Shown here: piece by piece, positions 1 through 8,660 of the stretch | Position numbering within the stretch: position 1 is the first letter of the stretch | How the letters are laid out: every line of letters begins with the position of its first letter | From: CBDBFG01 sp965204765 | GTDB lineage: Bacteria; Pseudomonadota; Alphaproteobacteria; Caedimonadales; UBA9215 | DNA: 64,000 bases | Reading direction: 5' to 3' | NCBI GenBank assembly: GCA_965204765.1 | Contig: CBDBFG010000002.1 | Location: 1-64,000, forward strand | Made by a program: the position numbers and the translations under genes | Notes under the pieces: generated by a model | What the model saw: the letters and a program-made list of their open reading frames with translations, nothing else | Databases searched by the model: none | What the model was told of the DNA's origin: nothing

Positions 1-342
1 GTCATCTAATGAAACTGGATATGTTGATTCATGTCTATAAGGAATGTCAATTAATTCAATATCCACGTCAGTTCTTTGTGTGGTTGGTTTTTTCTCCATT
101 GCTGCTCTTTGTAATGCAAAAATACTTTCTACTTTCATTCTGTAAATTAATGATGATGATAGTGCTGCCATTCCTGCAACCTTGAGATCCTTTTTTCCAG
201 TTTTTTCAAGAATTTTAATTAACAAATTCAAAATTTGAATAAGATCTATTTCCCAAACATCTTTTTTAATTACTGATGAAGGACTGAATAGGATATTTAC
301 TGGTTCTTGAGAAATACTGTTTGGTGTTTGTGGATCACTCAC
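1..342 (-). CDS. scpA: Segregation and condensation protein A (kleisin), 5' part only
   Basis: An open frame of 114 codons runs from a GTG at 342 off the left edge, so only the N-terminal part is present. The segment around DVWEIDLIQIL followed by a stretch with LKVAGMAAL and SSLIYRMK matches the ScpA/kleisin N-terminal region, in which a W(D/E)xD motif precedes the helical domain that contacts the SMC neck. ScpA bridges the SMC ATPase heads in chromosome condensation. It is transcribed away from the alcohol dehydrogenase gene. The GTG start fits other genes in this part of the window. Identification rests on motif recognition and the missing C-terminal winged helix cannot be checked here. 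Confidence 0.7.
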   Translation of the reverse strand, partial: MSDPQTPNSISQEPVNILFSPSSVIKKDVWEIDLIQILNLLIKILEKTGKKDLKVAGMAALSSSLIYRMKVESIFALQRAAMEKKPTTQRTDVDIELIDIPYRHESTYPVSLDD

Positions 343-436
343 AGATTGACTACTTTAGTATTCCATAATATCTAATTACTCTACTTTTTTCTTACTTCCA
401 GTCAACTCTTATATTGCAAAATAAAAAATTCCTTTT

Positions 437-1459
437 GTGAAAGCAGCACGAATAATCGAACCTGATAAACCCCTTGAATTACATCAAGTTGAAATTTCTG
501 AACCTACAGGAACTCAAGTTTTAATCAAAGTTATCTCCACAGGAGTCTGTCACAGTGATCTTCATCTTTGGGAAGGTGGATATGATACAGGTGATGGATT
601 CATGAAAGTTACAGATAGAGGTGTAAAATTCCCTGTTACTCCTGGTCATGAGGTTGTTGGTACTGTTGAAAAAATTGGTGACTCTGTACAAGATGTGAAA
701 ATTGGTGATAATGTTCTGGTATACCCTTGGATTGGACCAAAGAATTGTGAATGTACTTCTTGTAAAAAAGGAGATACAAATTTGTGTGAAACTCCTAAAT
801 CATTAGGTGTTTTTCAAGATGGAGGATACGCTGAAAAAATTATTGTTCCTGATTACAAATTTTTAGCAAATATTGGTGATGTAGATCCTGATTCTGCATC
901 TTCATTAGCATGCTCTGGATTAACTGCTTACACTGCAATCAAAAAAGCATTAGTAAATAATCCTGAATCAATTTTAATTGTTGGTGCAGGTGGTTTGGGG
1001 TTGATGGGTGTTCAGCTAGCAAGTCATATGGCAAAATGTAAAATCATTTGTGCAGATATTGATGATGAGAAATTAAAAACTGCAAAAGAATTGGGTGCAA
1101 CTGATGTAATTAATACAAAAGAAAGTGATGCATCACAAAAAATAATGTCTATTTGTAATGAAAAAGGTGTTGATAGTATAGTTGACTTTGTCAATGCACC
1201 TCCAACTGTAAAACTTGATCTATCTGTAATTAGAAAACGTGGAAATATTATCTTAGTTGGTTTGTTTGGTGGTTCTGTAGATTTACCTTTAGTATCTGTA
1301 CCATTAAAGGCAATAACCATACAAGGTGCTTATACTGGAAACTACAAAGATATGGTTGAATTAATTGAACTTGCAAAACAAGGCGTTATCAATCCAATTG
1401 TATCAAAACATTATACTTTAGATGAAGCAACTGGTGCTTTAGATGATTTTAAAGAATAG
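437..1459 (+). CDS. Zinc-dependent alcohol dehydrogenase (MDR superfamily)
   Basis: A 340-residue medium-chain dehydrogenase starting at GTG. Catalytic zinc ligands are visible in GVCHSD (Cys38 region) and in GHEVVG; the structural zinc lobe has four cysteines in the CECTSCKKGDTNLC segment. A Rossmann nucleotide site follows as GAGGLGLMG near residue 183. Family length and domain order (GroES-like domain then NAD(P)-binding domain) are normal. The substrate cannot be read from sequence; archaeal members oxidise or reduce assorted alcohols and aldehydes. It stands alone, with scpA diverging upstream and a convergent cysteine-cluster gene downstream. Confidence 0.9.
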   Translation: MKAARIIEPDKPLELHQVEISEPTGTQVLIKVISTGVCHSDLHLWEGGYDTGDGFMKVTDRGVKFPVTPGHEVVGTVEKIGDSVQDVKIGDNVLVYPWIGPKNCECTSCKKGDTNLCETPKSLGVFQDGGYAEKIIVPDYKFLANIGDVDPDSASSLACSGLTAYTAIKKALVNNPESILIVGAGGLGLMGVQLASHMAKCKIICADIDDEKLKTAKELGATDVINTKESDASQKIMSICNEKGVDSIVDFVNAPPTVKLDLSVIRKRGNIILVGLFGGSVDLPLVSVPLKAITIQGAYTGNYKDMVELIELAKQGVINPIVSKHYTLDEATGALDDFKE

Positions 1460-1489
1460 AAAAATTTTAGGACGTGCAGTAATTAACCC

Positions 1490-2065
1490 TTAATCTAAAT
1501 TCCTTCTTCTAAAATCCAACCTGTCTTGATTATTTTCTTTATCTTTTTTTTCACCAATTCCAGTTGCATATCTCCAAATATGATTTGCATTTGTTTGCAT
1601 GACTTCTTTAATTTTCAATAATGATTCTGTCTCAAACTCTAGGTTTTGATTTGCAGTTCCACACTCTTTACAAAATTTACATTTATTATCCAGTGTTATT
1701 GGATTTGATTCAATTAATGGATAAGCACTACATGCAAGTGGTTTACTTTTGTATATTTTACATGGGTACCCTCCATGAGTTGATTTTTCCCCACTTTCAG
1801 TATCTAAAAAAGGACATGTATTGCCATTTTCTTCAATACCCATTAATTGATAAGCTAAAATTTTTGTAGGAATTTGGTTTGGTTTTTCTGAAACTCCTAT
1901 TCTTGGCAAAATTTTAATTTCAATTTTATTCTCTTTTGCAAATTTTTCTATTTTCTCTTTTTCATTTGGCAGAATTAATACTCCTATTTTTCCAAATTGT
2001 TTTGTTGGATAATATTCTCTTTGAATACAACAATCTGAGCATTCTTCAACACATCTAAACTCCAT
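1490..2065 (-). CDS. YkgJ-type cysteine-cluster protein (putative Fe/Zn-binding)
   Basis: A 191-residue protein with the spaced cysteines of the YkgJ/zinc- or iron-chelating family: an N-terminal CVEECSDCC cluster, then CPFL, PCKIYKSKPLACSAYP in the middle and a CKFCKEC near residue 130. The C(x)2-3YxxRPxxCR-like central block is the family hallmark, here as PCKIYKSKPLACSAYP. The family is thought to bind a metal or Fe-S centre, but its reaction is generally unknown. The C-terminal tail is rich in charged residues. It is convergent with the dehydrogenase and divergent from aIF1A, with about 100 bases between the two starts. Confidence 0.75.
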   Translation of the reverse strand: MEFRCVEECSDCCIQREYYPTKQFGKIGVLILPNEKEKIEKFAKENKIEIKILPRIGVSEKPNQIPTKILAYQLMGIEENGNTCPFLDTESGEKSTHGGYPCKIYKSKPLACSAYPLIESNPITLDNKCKFCKECGTANQNLEFETESLLKIKEVMQTNANHIWRYATGIGEKKDKENNQDRLDFRRRNLD

Positions 2066-2163
2066 GTCTTGTTTATTTTTAAAATAGATAAAATTCCTTC
2101 TAATTTTTGTTTTAGTTTTTTTAAGACCTCATCAGTTATATGGTAACTAGATCTACACTTTTT

Positions 2164-2475
2164 GTGGGTAAGCGTCAAGTAAAAAACGAAAGTGCACTAA
2201 AAGAAATTCGTCTTCCTGAAGAAGGTGAATTGTTTGGTAGAGTGCTAAAAATGATGGGAGGAGAAAATGTTATGATAAAATGTGATGATAATGTTACCCG
2301 AAGGGGTAGAATAAGAGGCAAACTAAAACGAAGAGTTTGGATTCGAGACAATGATATTGTAATTATTGCTCCATGGGATTTCAATGAATCTGAACGTGGG
2401 GATATTGTCTGGAGATTTACATTACCACAAGTAGAGTGGCTAAAAGATAATGGCCATATTGCAAAAGATTTCTAG
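2164..2475 (+). CDS. Translation initiation factor aIF1A
   Basis: The protein is an archaeal eIF1A: an S1/OB-fold core with GELFGRVLKMMGGENV, RGRIRGKLKRRVWIRDND and the conserved APWDF segment. aIF1A binds the A site of the small ribosomal subunit and assists start-codon selection. I place the start at GTG 2164, giving VGKRQVKNESALKEI and 103 residues, because archaeal aIF1A normally begins very close to this basic segment. An upstream in-frame ATG at 2140 would add eight residues with no family counterpart. It is followed after about 50 bases by a cold-shock gene on the same strand. Confidence 0.93.
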   Translation: MGKRQVKNESALKEIRLPEEGELFGRVLKMMGGENVMIKCDDNVTRRGRIRGKLKRRVWIRDNDIVIIAPWDFNESERGDIVWRFTLPQVEWLKDNGHIAKDF

Positions 2476-2524
2476 AATCAAAATATACCTTAGTTAATAT
2501 AGTGAATACATTATTTCAGAATTT

Positions 2525-2716
2525 ATGGAACAAGGTACCGTAAAATGGTTTAACCGTACTAAGGGCTTTGGTTTTATCGAAAGAGAAGGTGGAGACGACA
2601 TGTTTGTACACAAATCTGACGTTGATGGATTCATTAACGAAGGCGATAAAGTCGAGTTTGAAATCGGAGAAGGCCAAAAAGGCCCAGCAGCACAAAAAGT
2701 CAAAAAATTAGAGTAG
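2525..2716 (+). CDS. Cold-shock domain protein (CspA family)
   Basis: A 63-residue single cold-shock domain. RNP-1 is visible as KGFGFIE and RNP-2 as MFVHKSD, the two single-stranded nucleic-acid-binding motifs of the OB fold, and the N-terminus GTVKWFN is canonical. Such proteins melt RNA structure and act as RNA chaperones. They are rare in most archaea but occur in marine thaumarchaea, where bacterial origin has been suggested from the family distribution. Length is typical. About 165 bases without a gene separate it from ATP synthase subunit C. Confidence 0.92.
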   Translation: MEQGTVKWFNRTKGFGFIEREGGDDMFVHKSDVDGFINEGDKVEFEIGEGQKGPAAQKVKKLE

Positions 2717-2881
2717 ACAATCGAATTTTTAAATTAAGATTTCATCTATGTTTTCTTAAACAGTCTATTTTTTTATTATTTTTAATTAAATGCAAAAATT
2801 ACATTCTCTTTTGAAATTTTTACATCTTTTTGTTCGATAATCGTAAGGCATTCTTAAATTCACAATCATCACTAGTGATCA

Positions 2882-3919
2882 ATGGTTGTAGGGTCCTTAG
2901 TGACATACGCTACTGTAAAGGCATATAGTCTAAAGGGCAAATTGCTTTCTAAAAAAATATTTCAAACATTGGCAGAATCTAGAAACCTTGATGAATTTGC
3001 AAGTCGATTAAACAGTACTTCATATTCTGATTATATTCGAAAAATTCCAAAACCATACACATCAAATAATATCGAAATTAGTTTTAGAGGAAAACAAGCT
3101 GAATTGTACTACATAATGATGAGTTCTGTAGGTGGTTCAAATTTACTTATGGCTTATTATTACAAATTTATTTTTAAAAATTTAAAAAATATTCTTAAAG
3201 GAAAAATATTGGGAAAAACTCAATCTCAAATAGAATCTAGTATTGGGTTGAGGGCAGAGGAATTAATTCAACGAAGAGATGTGACACTCAAAGCTTTAAC
3301 TTCAAAAAACATTGAAGAAGTAATTAGTAATTTTAAATCATATAATTTTGGAAATGATGTTGAAAAAGCAATTATGCTTTACAATGATATAGGTGAAATT
3401 GGTGTAATCGATACGTATCTTGATAAAATTTTATATCAAAATCTAGCTGATAGTATTAAAAGTAAGGCTGATCTAAATTTATTAAAATTATTTGGGACTG
3501 AATTAGATTTGTATAATATTACAAATATTGTACGTGGAAAATTTTGGAATTTAGATGAACAATCAATTAATGATCTATTAGTTTCTCATACTTCTAGTAC
3601 TAGCGATGAATTACTATCTAAGATGATTTCTGCTGAAAATCTTAAAAGTAGTTTTATGGAATTAACTAAGACAAAATTTTCTGAAATTATTCCTTCTGAA
3701 GCTGATGATATTGTAATGATAAATGAATTTGAAAGAAAATTTGATATATTTTTGTATAATTCATTACTTAAAGAATTTGCAAATATGTTCAAATTATCTA
3801 CTGTAGTCTCTGTTGTGAGATTATATGATTATGAGATTAGAAATTTATCTTCTATCTCATATGCAGTAGAAAATAATATTTCCAGTGATCTTGTAATGTC
3901 AAAAGTTATTTGTTCCTAA
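2882..3919 (+). CDS. A/V-type ATP synthase subunit C (central-stalk socket, d-like)
   Basis: A 345-residue mostly helical protein matching archaeal AtpC/V-type subunit C (the eukaryotic d subunit): an N-terminal YATVKAYSLKGKLLS segment, repeated three-helix units, and internal signatures such as DLYNITNIVRGKFW and a C-terminal SVVSVVRLYDYEIRNL. Subunit C links the rotating stalk to the membrane ring in the proton- or sodium-driven ATP synthase. Other subunits are not adjacent; in thaumarchaea this gene is often separate from the main cluster. The next feature is tRNA-Tyr on the opposite strand. Confidence 0.85.
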   Translation: MVVGSLVTYATVKAYSLKGKLLSKKIFQTLAESRNLDEFASRLNSTSYSDYIRKIPKPYTSNNIEISFRGKQAELYYIMMSSVGGSNLLMAYYYKFIFKNLKNILKGKILGKTQSQIESSIGLRAEELIQRRDVTLKALTSKNIEEVISNFKSYNFGNDVEKAIMLYNDIGEIGVIDTYLDKILYQNLADSIKSKADLNLLKLFGTELDLYNITNIVRGKFWNLDEQSINDLLVSHTSSTSDELLSKMISAENLKSSFMELTKTKFSEIIPSEADDIVMINEFERKFDIFLYNSLLKEFANMFKLSTVVSVVRLYDYEIRNLSSISYAVENNISSDLVMSKVICS

Positions 3920-3961
3920 AAATTATCTGTTTAATTGATCTATCCATTCTCTAAAATTTTG

Positions 3962-4088
3962 TGGTCCCGCGGGCATGAATTGAACATGCGACAACCCGGT
4001 TTCTGTATGCCTGATATGCTGTTTTTCGGTCAGCCATCTTAAGCCAACAACTACAGCCGGAAGCTCTACCAGGCTGAGCTACCACGGG
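3962..4088 (-). tRNA. tRNA-Tyr (GTA) with a 50-nt intron
   Basis: Read on the minus strand, acceptor CCCGTGG (4088-4082) pairs with CCGCGGG, discriminator A and an encoded CCA at 3964-3962. The D arm (GCTC/GAGC), T arm (GCATG, loop TTCAATT, CATGC) and anticodon stem (TCCGG/CCGGG) all close. Loop positions 32-37 read CTGTAG, giving anticodon GTA. The loop is interrupted after position 37 by about 50 nt (4001-4050), the canonical archaeal intron site cut by the splicing endonuclease. The C1-G72 pair is the identity element of archaeal and eukaryotic tRNA-Tyr and supports the call. Confidence 0.9.
4001..4050 (-). other. tRNA-Tyr intron (canonical 37/38 position)
   Basis: These 50 bases separate anticodon-loop position 37 (4051) from position 38 (4000). 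Excision gives a 7-nt loop CTGTAGA and a standard tRNA. A bulge-helix-bulge is expected at the junctions but I have not folded it. The intron is of ordinary length for archaeal tRNA introns. Confidence 0.8.
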
Positions 4089-4181
4089 ACAAAAATTATG
4101 TATATTGAGTTATTAAAAAACCATCGTGCTTTTTTATTTGATATGATATATGGATAAATACTCTTAAAAATTCACATTATT

Positions 4182-4712
4182 GTGTCTGAATTAAAATTAA
4201 CTTATTCTGGATATGTATGTGCACCTTATTTACACAATCGTACTTCTTTAGAACTAAAAGAATCCTGGACAGCTTCTAAAAATATTGAAAAATTATACTT
4301 TGTAACCGGTACTTTTTCTAATGATAGCCAACCATACTTCTCAACTTCTGCTAATCATTACCTTTTAGCTAAATTCAAAGATAATTCAATTATTGAAAAA
4401 GAATTATCTGAAAATATTCAAGAAAAAACTTCGTTTATCTTTAATATTCATGATGACCTCTTTGAACGAGATGTTTTGGGTGAGACTAATTTTATTTCTA
4501 TTTATTATTTGGAATATGGGGAGGATGAAGAGGATTTGATAGAAATTGCAGGTTTATTGTTAAAACGAGAAAAGATTGAAGTAGCTGGAATTGGAAATAT
4601 GTCTACAGTTTGTTCAGTACCGTCTAAATTTACTTTTCCTTATTCAGAAAATATGATTGTAATTGAAGTTGCTAGTGAAAAAAGCCATCAGAGTGTAAAA
4701 AAAATATTGTGA
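4182..4712 (+). CDS. Conserved-looking archaeal hypothetical protein
   Basis: A 176-residue protein from GTG 4182, beginning SELKLTYSGYVCAPYL. No signal peptide or membrane segment is visible. It has an acidic middle (YGEDEEDLIE) and an alternating hydrophobic pattern consistent with beta structure. I do not recognise the family. The codon use is like its neighbours, and it lies between the tRNA-Tyr gene and aIF5A on the same strand as the latter, with about 110 bases to aIF5A. Confidence 0.65.
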   Translation: MSELKLTYSGYVCAPYLHNRTSLELKESWTASKNIEKLYFVTGTFSNDSQPYFSTSANHYLLAKFKDNSIIEKELSENIQEKTSFIFNIHDDLFERDVLGETNFISIYYLEYGEDEEDLIEIAGLLLKREKIEVAGIGNMSTVCSVPSKFTFPYSENMIVIEVASEKSHQSVKKIL

Positions 4713-4825
4713 TCAAACCCAAAGAGATGTTACTCGAAAGGGGTTCACGTTATCTAATTTACTGAGTCTTTCGATTCTTGATCAACTAAAGTAGAAGTTA
4801 AATATTCGAGCAAAAACTGTTTTTT

Positions 4826-5239
4826 ATGAGTAAACCATCTGATTTAGGTTCATTGAAAATTGGATCATACATTTTACTTCCACACACAGATCAACCTAGT
4901 GGTGAAGCTTGTAGAATTATTGAATATGATACATCAAAACCTGGTAAACACGGTGCAGCAAAAGCTCGAATAGTTGGTCAAGGTATCTTTGATGGTAAAA
5001 ATAGACCTCATGTTGGACCAGTCAGCATGCAAATCCATGTTCCAATGATCAACAAAAAAGTTGGACAAATTATCTCAATTAATGGCGATACTGTACAAGT
5101 TATGGACAATGAATCTTTTGAAACCATAGATGTAGCTATGATTGATGAATCCGTTGCAGGAAAATTAGAAAATGGACAAAATGTTGAATATTGGGTTGTA
5201 ATGGAACATACTAAAATTATGGCCATAAAAAATAGTTAG
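4826..5239 (+). CDS. Translation factor aIF5A
   Basis: A 137-residue archaeal IF5A homologue (EF-P family). The N-terminal SH3-like domain carries the hypusination loop SKPGKHGAAKAR, with the modified lysine in the GKHG turn, and the C-terminal OB domain follows (VQVMDNESFETIDV). aIF5A binds near the ribosomal E site and relieves stalling at polyproline and similar motifs. Length is normal. The next gene, 200 bases on, also serves translation through diphthamide formation. Confidence 0.95.
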   Translation: MSKPSDLGSLKIGSYILLPHTDQPSGEACRIIEYDTSKPGKHGAAKARIVGQGIFDGKNRPHVGPVSMQIHVPMINKKVGQIISINGDTVQVMDNESFETIDVAMIDESVAGKLENGQNVEYWVVMEHTKIMAIKNS

Positions 5240-5337
5240 AGTGGAAATTTTACAATATTTTTAAAATTATTTAGTTAAAAATTATTAATTACTTTTTTAA
5301 TCACAGCACTAAAATTCTATGACTATTAAATTTTCAT

Positions 5338-5402
5338 GGATGCTGATGATTATCGGAAAAGCCGTCTGATTTGTGATGACGATTATGAGTATTGAAGCAT
5401 CT
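5338..5402 (+). ncRNA. Candidate C/D-box guide sRNA
   Basis: In the gap between aIF5A and dph6 the sequence shows ordered boxes: C-like CTGATGA at 5343-5349, D' CTGA at 5366-5369, a perfect C' GTGATGA at 5373-5379, and a D-like TTGA at 5392-5395. ATGC (5340-5343) can pair with GCAT (5397-5400) as a terminal stem. The C'-to-D spacer is 12 nt, typical of archaeal sRNAs that guide 2'-O-methylation of rRNA or tRNA; the C-to-D' spacer of 16 nt is slightly long. The terminal D box departs from CTGA by one base. Targets were not searched. Confidence 0.55.
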
Positions 5403-5449
5403 TTTAAAATATTTTAGAATTTTATTGAAGTGATTATTTTTATTGATTG

Positions 5450-6139
5450 ATGAAATTAGCTTGTCTTTTTTCAGGTGGAAAGGATAGTACCTATGCAATA
5501 TATCTTGTAAAAAAGCAGGGCCATGAAGTTACTTGCTTGTTGAGTGTATTTCCAAAATCTGACGAAAGCCATCTTTTACACCATCCAAATTTAAAATGGA
5601 CAAAATTGCAATCTGAGTCAATGAAAATTCCTCAACTAATTATTGATTCGTCTTCAGATGAGACAAGTGATGAACTAATTGTATTGGAAAAACTATTGAA
5701 AAATGCAATTAATGAATTTAAAATTGAAGGATTAGTTCATGGTGGAATAAAAAGTAAATTTCAAAAGGAAAAATTTGAAATTCTATGTGAGAAATTAAAT
5801 TTAATTCCTGTTGCTCCCTTATGGGAAAGTGAACCTAAAAAATACATGAATGATTTACTTGAATCAGATTTTCATTTTATGGTGACTACTGTATCATCTG
5901 ATGGTTTAGACGATCAATGGTTAGGTAAATTGATTTCAAAATCTGATGTGAAAACATTGGAAACATTGTCTGAGAAATTTGGATTTAATTTGAATTTTGA
6001 GGGTGGTGAGGCTGAAACTTTTGTTATTGACTGCCCATTATTTTTTAATTCAATTAAAATTAATAAATTCATAAAAAATTGGGATGGTTATAGAGGAAGG
6101 TTTGAAATAGTGGATGCGGAGTTAAATTACAATGCTTGA
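5450..6139 (+). CDS. dph6: Diphthine--ammonia ligase (Dph6-like ATP-PPase)
   Basis: A 229-residue PP-loop ATP pyrophosphatase. The N-terminal LFSGGKDSTYA is the SGGKDS signature, and GGEAETFVIDCPLF near residue 185 is the conserved C-terminal block of the COG2102/DUF71 family. Family members amidate diphthine on elongation factor 2 to complete diphthamide. I choose ATG 5450 over a TTG one codon upstream. The 3' end overlaps srp54 by 8 bases, implying co-translation, and the C/D sRNA candidate lies just upstream. Confidence 0.85.
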   Translation: MKLACLFSGGKDSTYAIYLVKKQGHEVTCLLSVFPKSDESHLLHHPNLKWTKLQSESMKIPQLIIDSSSDETSDELIVLEKLLKNAINEFKIEGLVHGGIKSKFQKEKFEILCEKLNLIPVAPLWESEPKKYMNDLLESDFHFMVTTVSSDGLDDQWLGKLISKSDVKTLETLSEKFGFNLNFEGGEAETFVIDCPLFFNSIKINKFIKNWDGYRGRFEIVDAELNYNA

Positions 6140-7458
6140 TGGATTAAAAAGTAGTTTAGGCGATGCAATTAAAAAAATTGTTAAATCTTCAGGCATTGAT
6201 GAAGAATTAATTAAAGATCTCTGCAAGGACGTTCAACGGGCTTTATTGACTTCTGATGTTAATGTCAGATTAGTACTTGAAATCACTAAACGATTGGAAG
6301 AACGATCATTAAATGAAACCCCTCCTCCTGGATTATCACGTAAAGATCATATTGTAAAAATTCTATATGATGAATTATCAAAACTATTGGGTAATGAGTC
6401 TAATTTTGATTTCAAACCTGGAAAACAAAATAAAATTATCCTATTGGGAATTCAAGGAAGTGGTAAAACTACAGTTGCATCAAAACTTGCTAAATTTTTG
6501 ACTGGAGAAGGTCATAAAGTCGGTGTTGTTGGTGCTGATACATATCGACCTGGAGCATTGGTTCAACTAAAAATGATGTGTGAAAAATCAAATGTTGAAG
6601 TTTATGGTGAAGAAAATAATAAAGACTCTCCGAACATTGTTCAAAATGGTTTAAAGCATTTTGCAGGACAACCTCTTGATGTAATTATTATTGATACTGC
6701 TGGTCGTCACAAAGAAGAACAAGATTTACTTGAAGAAATGGGTAGAATTAACAAAGTTGCAGATCCTGATTTAGCTTTACTTGTAATTGATGGCACAATT
6801 GGACAACAGTGTTTCAACCAAGCAGAAGCATTTCATAAAACAATCCCTGTTGGCGGTTGTAATAATTTCAAAATTGGATAGTTCTGCAAAAGGTGGTGGT
6901 GCATTAGCTGCATCTGCTGCAACTGGCGCACAAATTATGTACATTGGTACTGGTGAAAGAATAGATGATTTAGAAAAATTCTCTCCAACCCGATTTGTTG
7001 GCAGATTACTTGGAATGGGTGATATTCAGGCTGTCTTAGATTTAGCAAAAAGATTGGAAAATGAGGGCGATGATGTTAGAATGAAGCGTATCTCTAGTGG
7101 AAAAATGAACATGGATGATTTCTTTTATCAATTGGAAGAGGTTACAAAAGTTGGCTCTCTTAAGGGACTTCTTGATAGTATGCCTGGAATGTCTGGTATG
7201 GTTAAAGAGGATCAAGTTGATCAAATGGAAGATAGGGTATCCAAATGGAGATACATTATTCAAAGTATGAATAAAGATGAAAAAGCAGATCCCGATTTAC
7301 TTAATTCATCAAGAATCAAAAGAATTGCTAGAGGTTCTGGATGGCCTGAAGGTGAAGTAAAAGAATTAATGAAAAATTATAAGAATTCTAAGAATTTGAT
7401 GAAGGCTTCTAAAGGTCGTCAAATGCAAGGCACTCTTAGAAAAATGGGTTTGGGATAA
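6132..7458 (+). CDS. srp54: Signal recognition particle GTPase SRP54, interrupted by a one-base frameshift
   Basis: Two overlapping frames together give a complete SRP54 of about 440 residues. Frame one (6132-6881) holds the N domain and the GTPase G1 loop GIQGSGKTT, the DTYRPGALVQL insertion box and DTAGRH. Frame two continues with SKLDSSAKGGGALA and the methionine-rich M domain with SGMSG and WRYII segments. The switch falls near 6852-6860, where one surplus T in GGCGGTTGTAATA breaks the frame; deleting it gives PVGG then VIISKLD, as expected. SRP54 is essential, so a sequencing or assembly error is more likely than a real mutation. It targets ribosomes bearing membrane or secreted proteins to the receptor FtsY. 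Confidence 0.9.
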
Positions 7459-7480
7459 CTGACATAATCCCAAATCAAAA

Positions 7481-8635
7481 ATGTCTAATTACCCTACTGT
7501 CCTTTCCACTTCCAATGAAATTATTAAAAAATACCATTTATGTGATTATTGTTTAGGTAGATTATTTACAAAACAACTTCGTTTATCTTCAAATAAGATA
7601 CTTGGAAAAAAATTAAAGAATGGACGTGAATCGAATCACTCATGTTATATTTGTAAAAATCTTTTTGATAATTTAGATCATTTTTTAAAATTGATGCTTG
7701 ACTCTTCATTTGATTACAAATTTAGGACTTTTAGTATTGGAACAATAATCAAACCTTCTATTGTTGATAGAGATGATGCATTAAAATCTGAATTTAGGTT
7801 AAGAGGAATTGATGGTGTCAAATCTGATATTACAAAAGAATTGGTAAAACTTTTTTCAAAAAAGACAAAAAAAATTGCTAATTATATTGATCCTGACATT
7901 ATTTTTACTGTAAATCTTAAAGAACCTTCTTGCAATTTACGTTCAAAACCTATTGTTATTTCTGGTCGATATACTAAATCTAAGCGAGGCTATTCTCAAA
8001 AACAGAAATCTTGTGATAATTGTTCTGGTAAGGGATGTAGAACTTGTGACTTTCATGGAATCTCTGAATTTAACAGTGTTGAAGGTGTAATCTCAAAATT
8101 AATTTTTAAAAAATTTGGTGGAACAACTACAAAATTTACTTGGATAGGTGGTGAGGATAAATCTAGCTTAGTGTTGGGTTCTGGTAGACCATTTATTGTG
8201 AAACTACAAAATCCATCAAAAAGAAAAATAAAACTCTCTGATTATGCTTCTGATTTTATTTCTATTTTTAATCTGAAGATCATTGATGATTCTCCTAAAA
8301 CTCCTTTGAAATTTTCTTCTTTGGCCACAATAAAAATTTCAACTGATTCCAAATTTGATACTGAAAATTTGAAAAAATTAAAAAATCTTAAAAATAATTT
8401 CATAACTGTTTCTGAAAAATCTGGAAGATCTTATGAGAAAAAAATTTTTGATATAAATTATAAAAAAACTTCTGATCAAATAATTTTGGTGAAAATAATG
8501 GTTGAAGGTGGATTGCCAATTAAACGATTTGTGATTGGAAATGATGTTACTCCTAATATCTCTGAAACTATTGGAACCCATTGTATTCCTGAAGAATTTG
8601 ATTTCTTACAAATTATTGTCAATGATAACAATTAA
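7481..8635 (+). CDS. pus10: tRNA pseudouridine(54/55) synthase Pus10
   Basis: A 384-residue protein with the archaeal Pus10 layout. The N-terminal zinc-binding region has CDYCLGRLF and CYICKNLF, giving paired CxxC motifs; a THUMP-like region follows, then a cysteine-rich insert (CDNCSGKGCRTCDFHG) and the catalytic region with GGEDKSSLVLGSGRPF. In the related Pus10 sequences the catalytic aspartate sits in a motif near this region; I did not assign it with certainty. Pus10 makes pseudouridine 54 and 55 in the T arm of archaeal tRNAs, replacing TruB. It follows srp54 by 22 bases, an arrangement seen in many archaea. Confidence 0.88.
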   Translation: MSNYPTVLSTSNEIIKKYHLCDYCLGRLFTKQLRLSSNKILGKKLKNGRESNHSCYICKNLFDNLDHFLKLMLDSSFDYKFRTFSIGTIIKPSIVDRDDALKSEFRLRGIDGVKSDITKELVKLFSKKTKKIANYIDPDIIFTVNLKEPSCNLRSKPIVISGRYTKSKRGYSQKQKSCDNCSGKGCRTCDFHGISEFNSVEGVISKLIFKKFGGTTTKFTWIGGEDKSSLVLGSGRPFIVKLQNPSKRKIKLSDYASDFISIFNLKIIDDSPKTPLKFSSLATIKISTDSKFDTENLKKLKNLKNNFITVSEKSGRSYEKKIFDINYKKTSDQIILVKIMVEGGLPIKRFVIGNDVTPNISETIGTHCIPEEFDFLQIIVNDNN

Positions 8636-8660
8636 CTAGCACTAAATATTGTAATTTATC

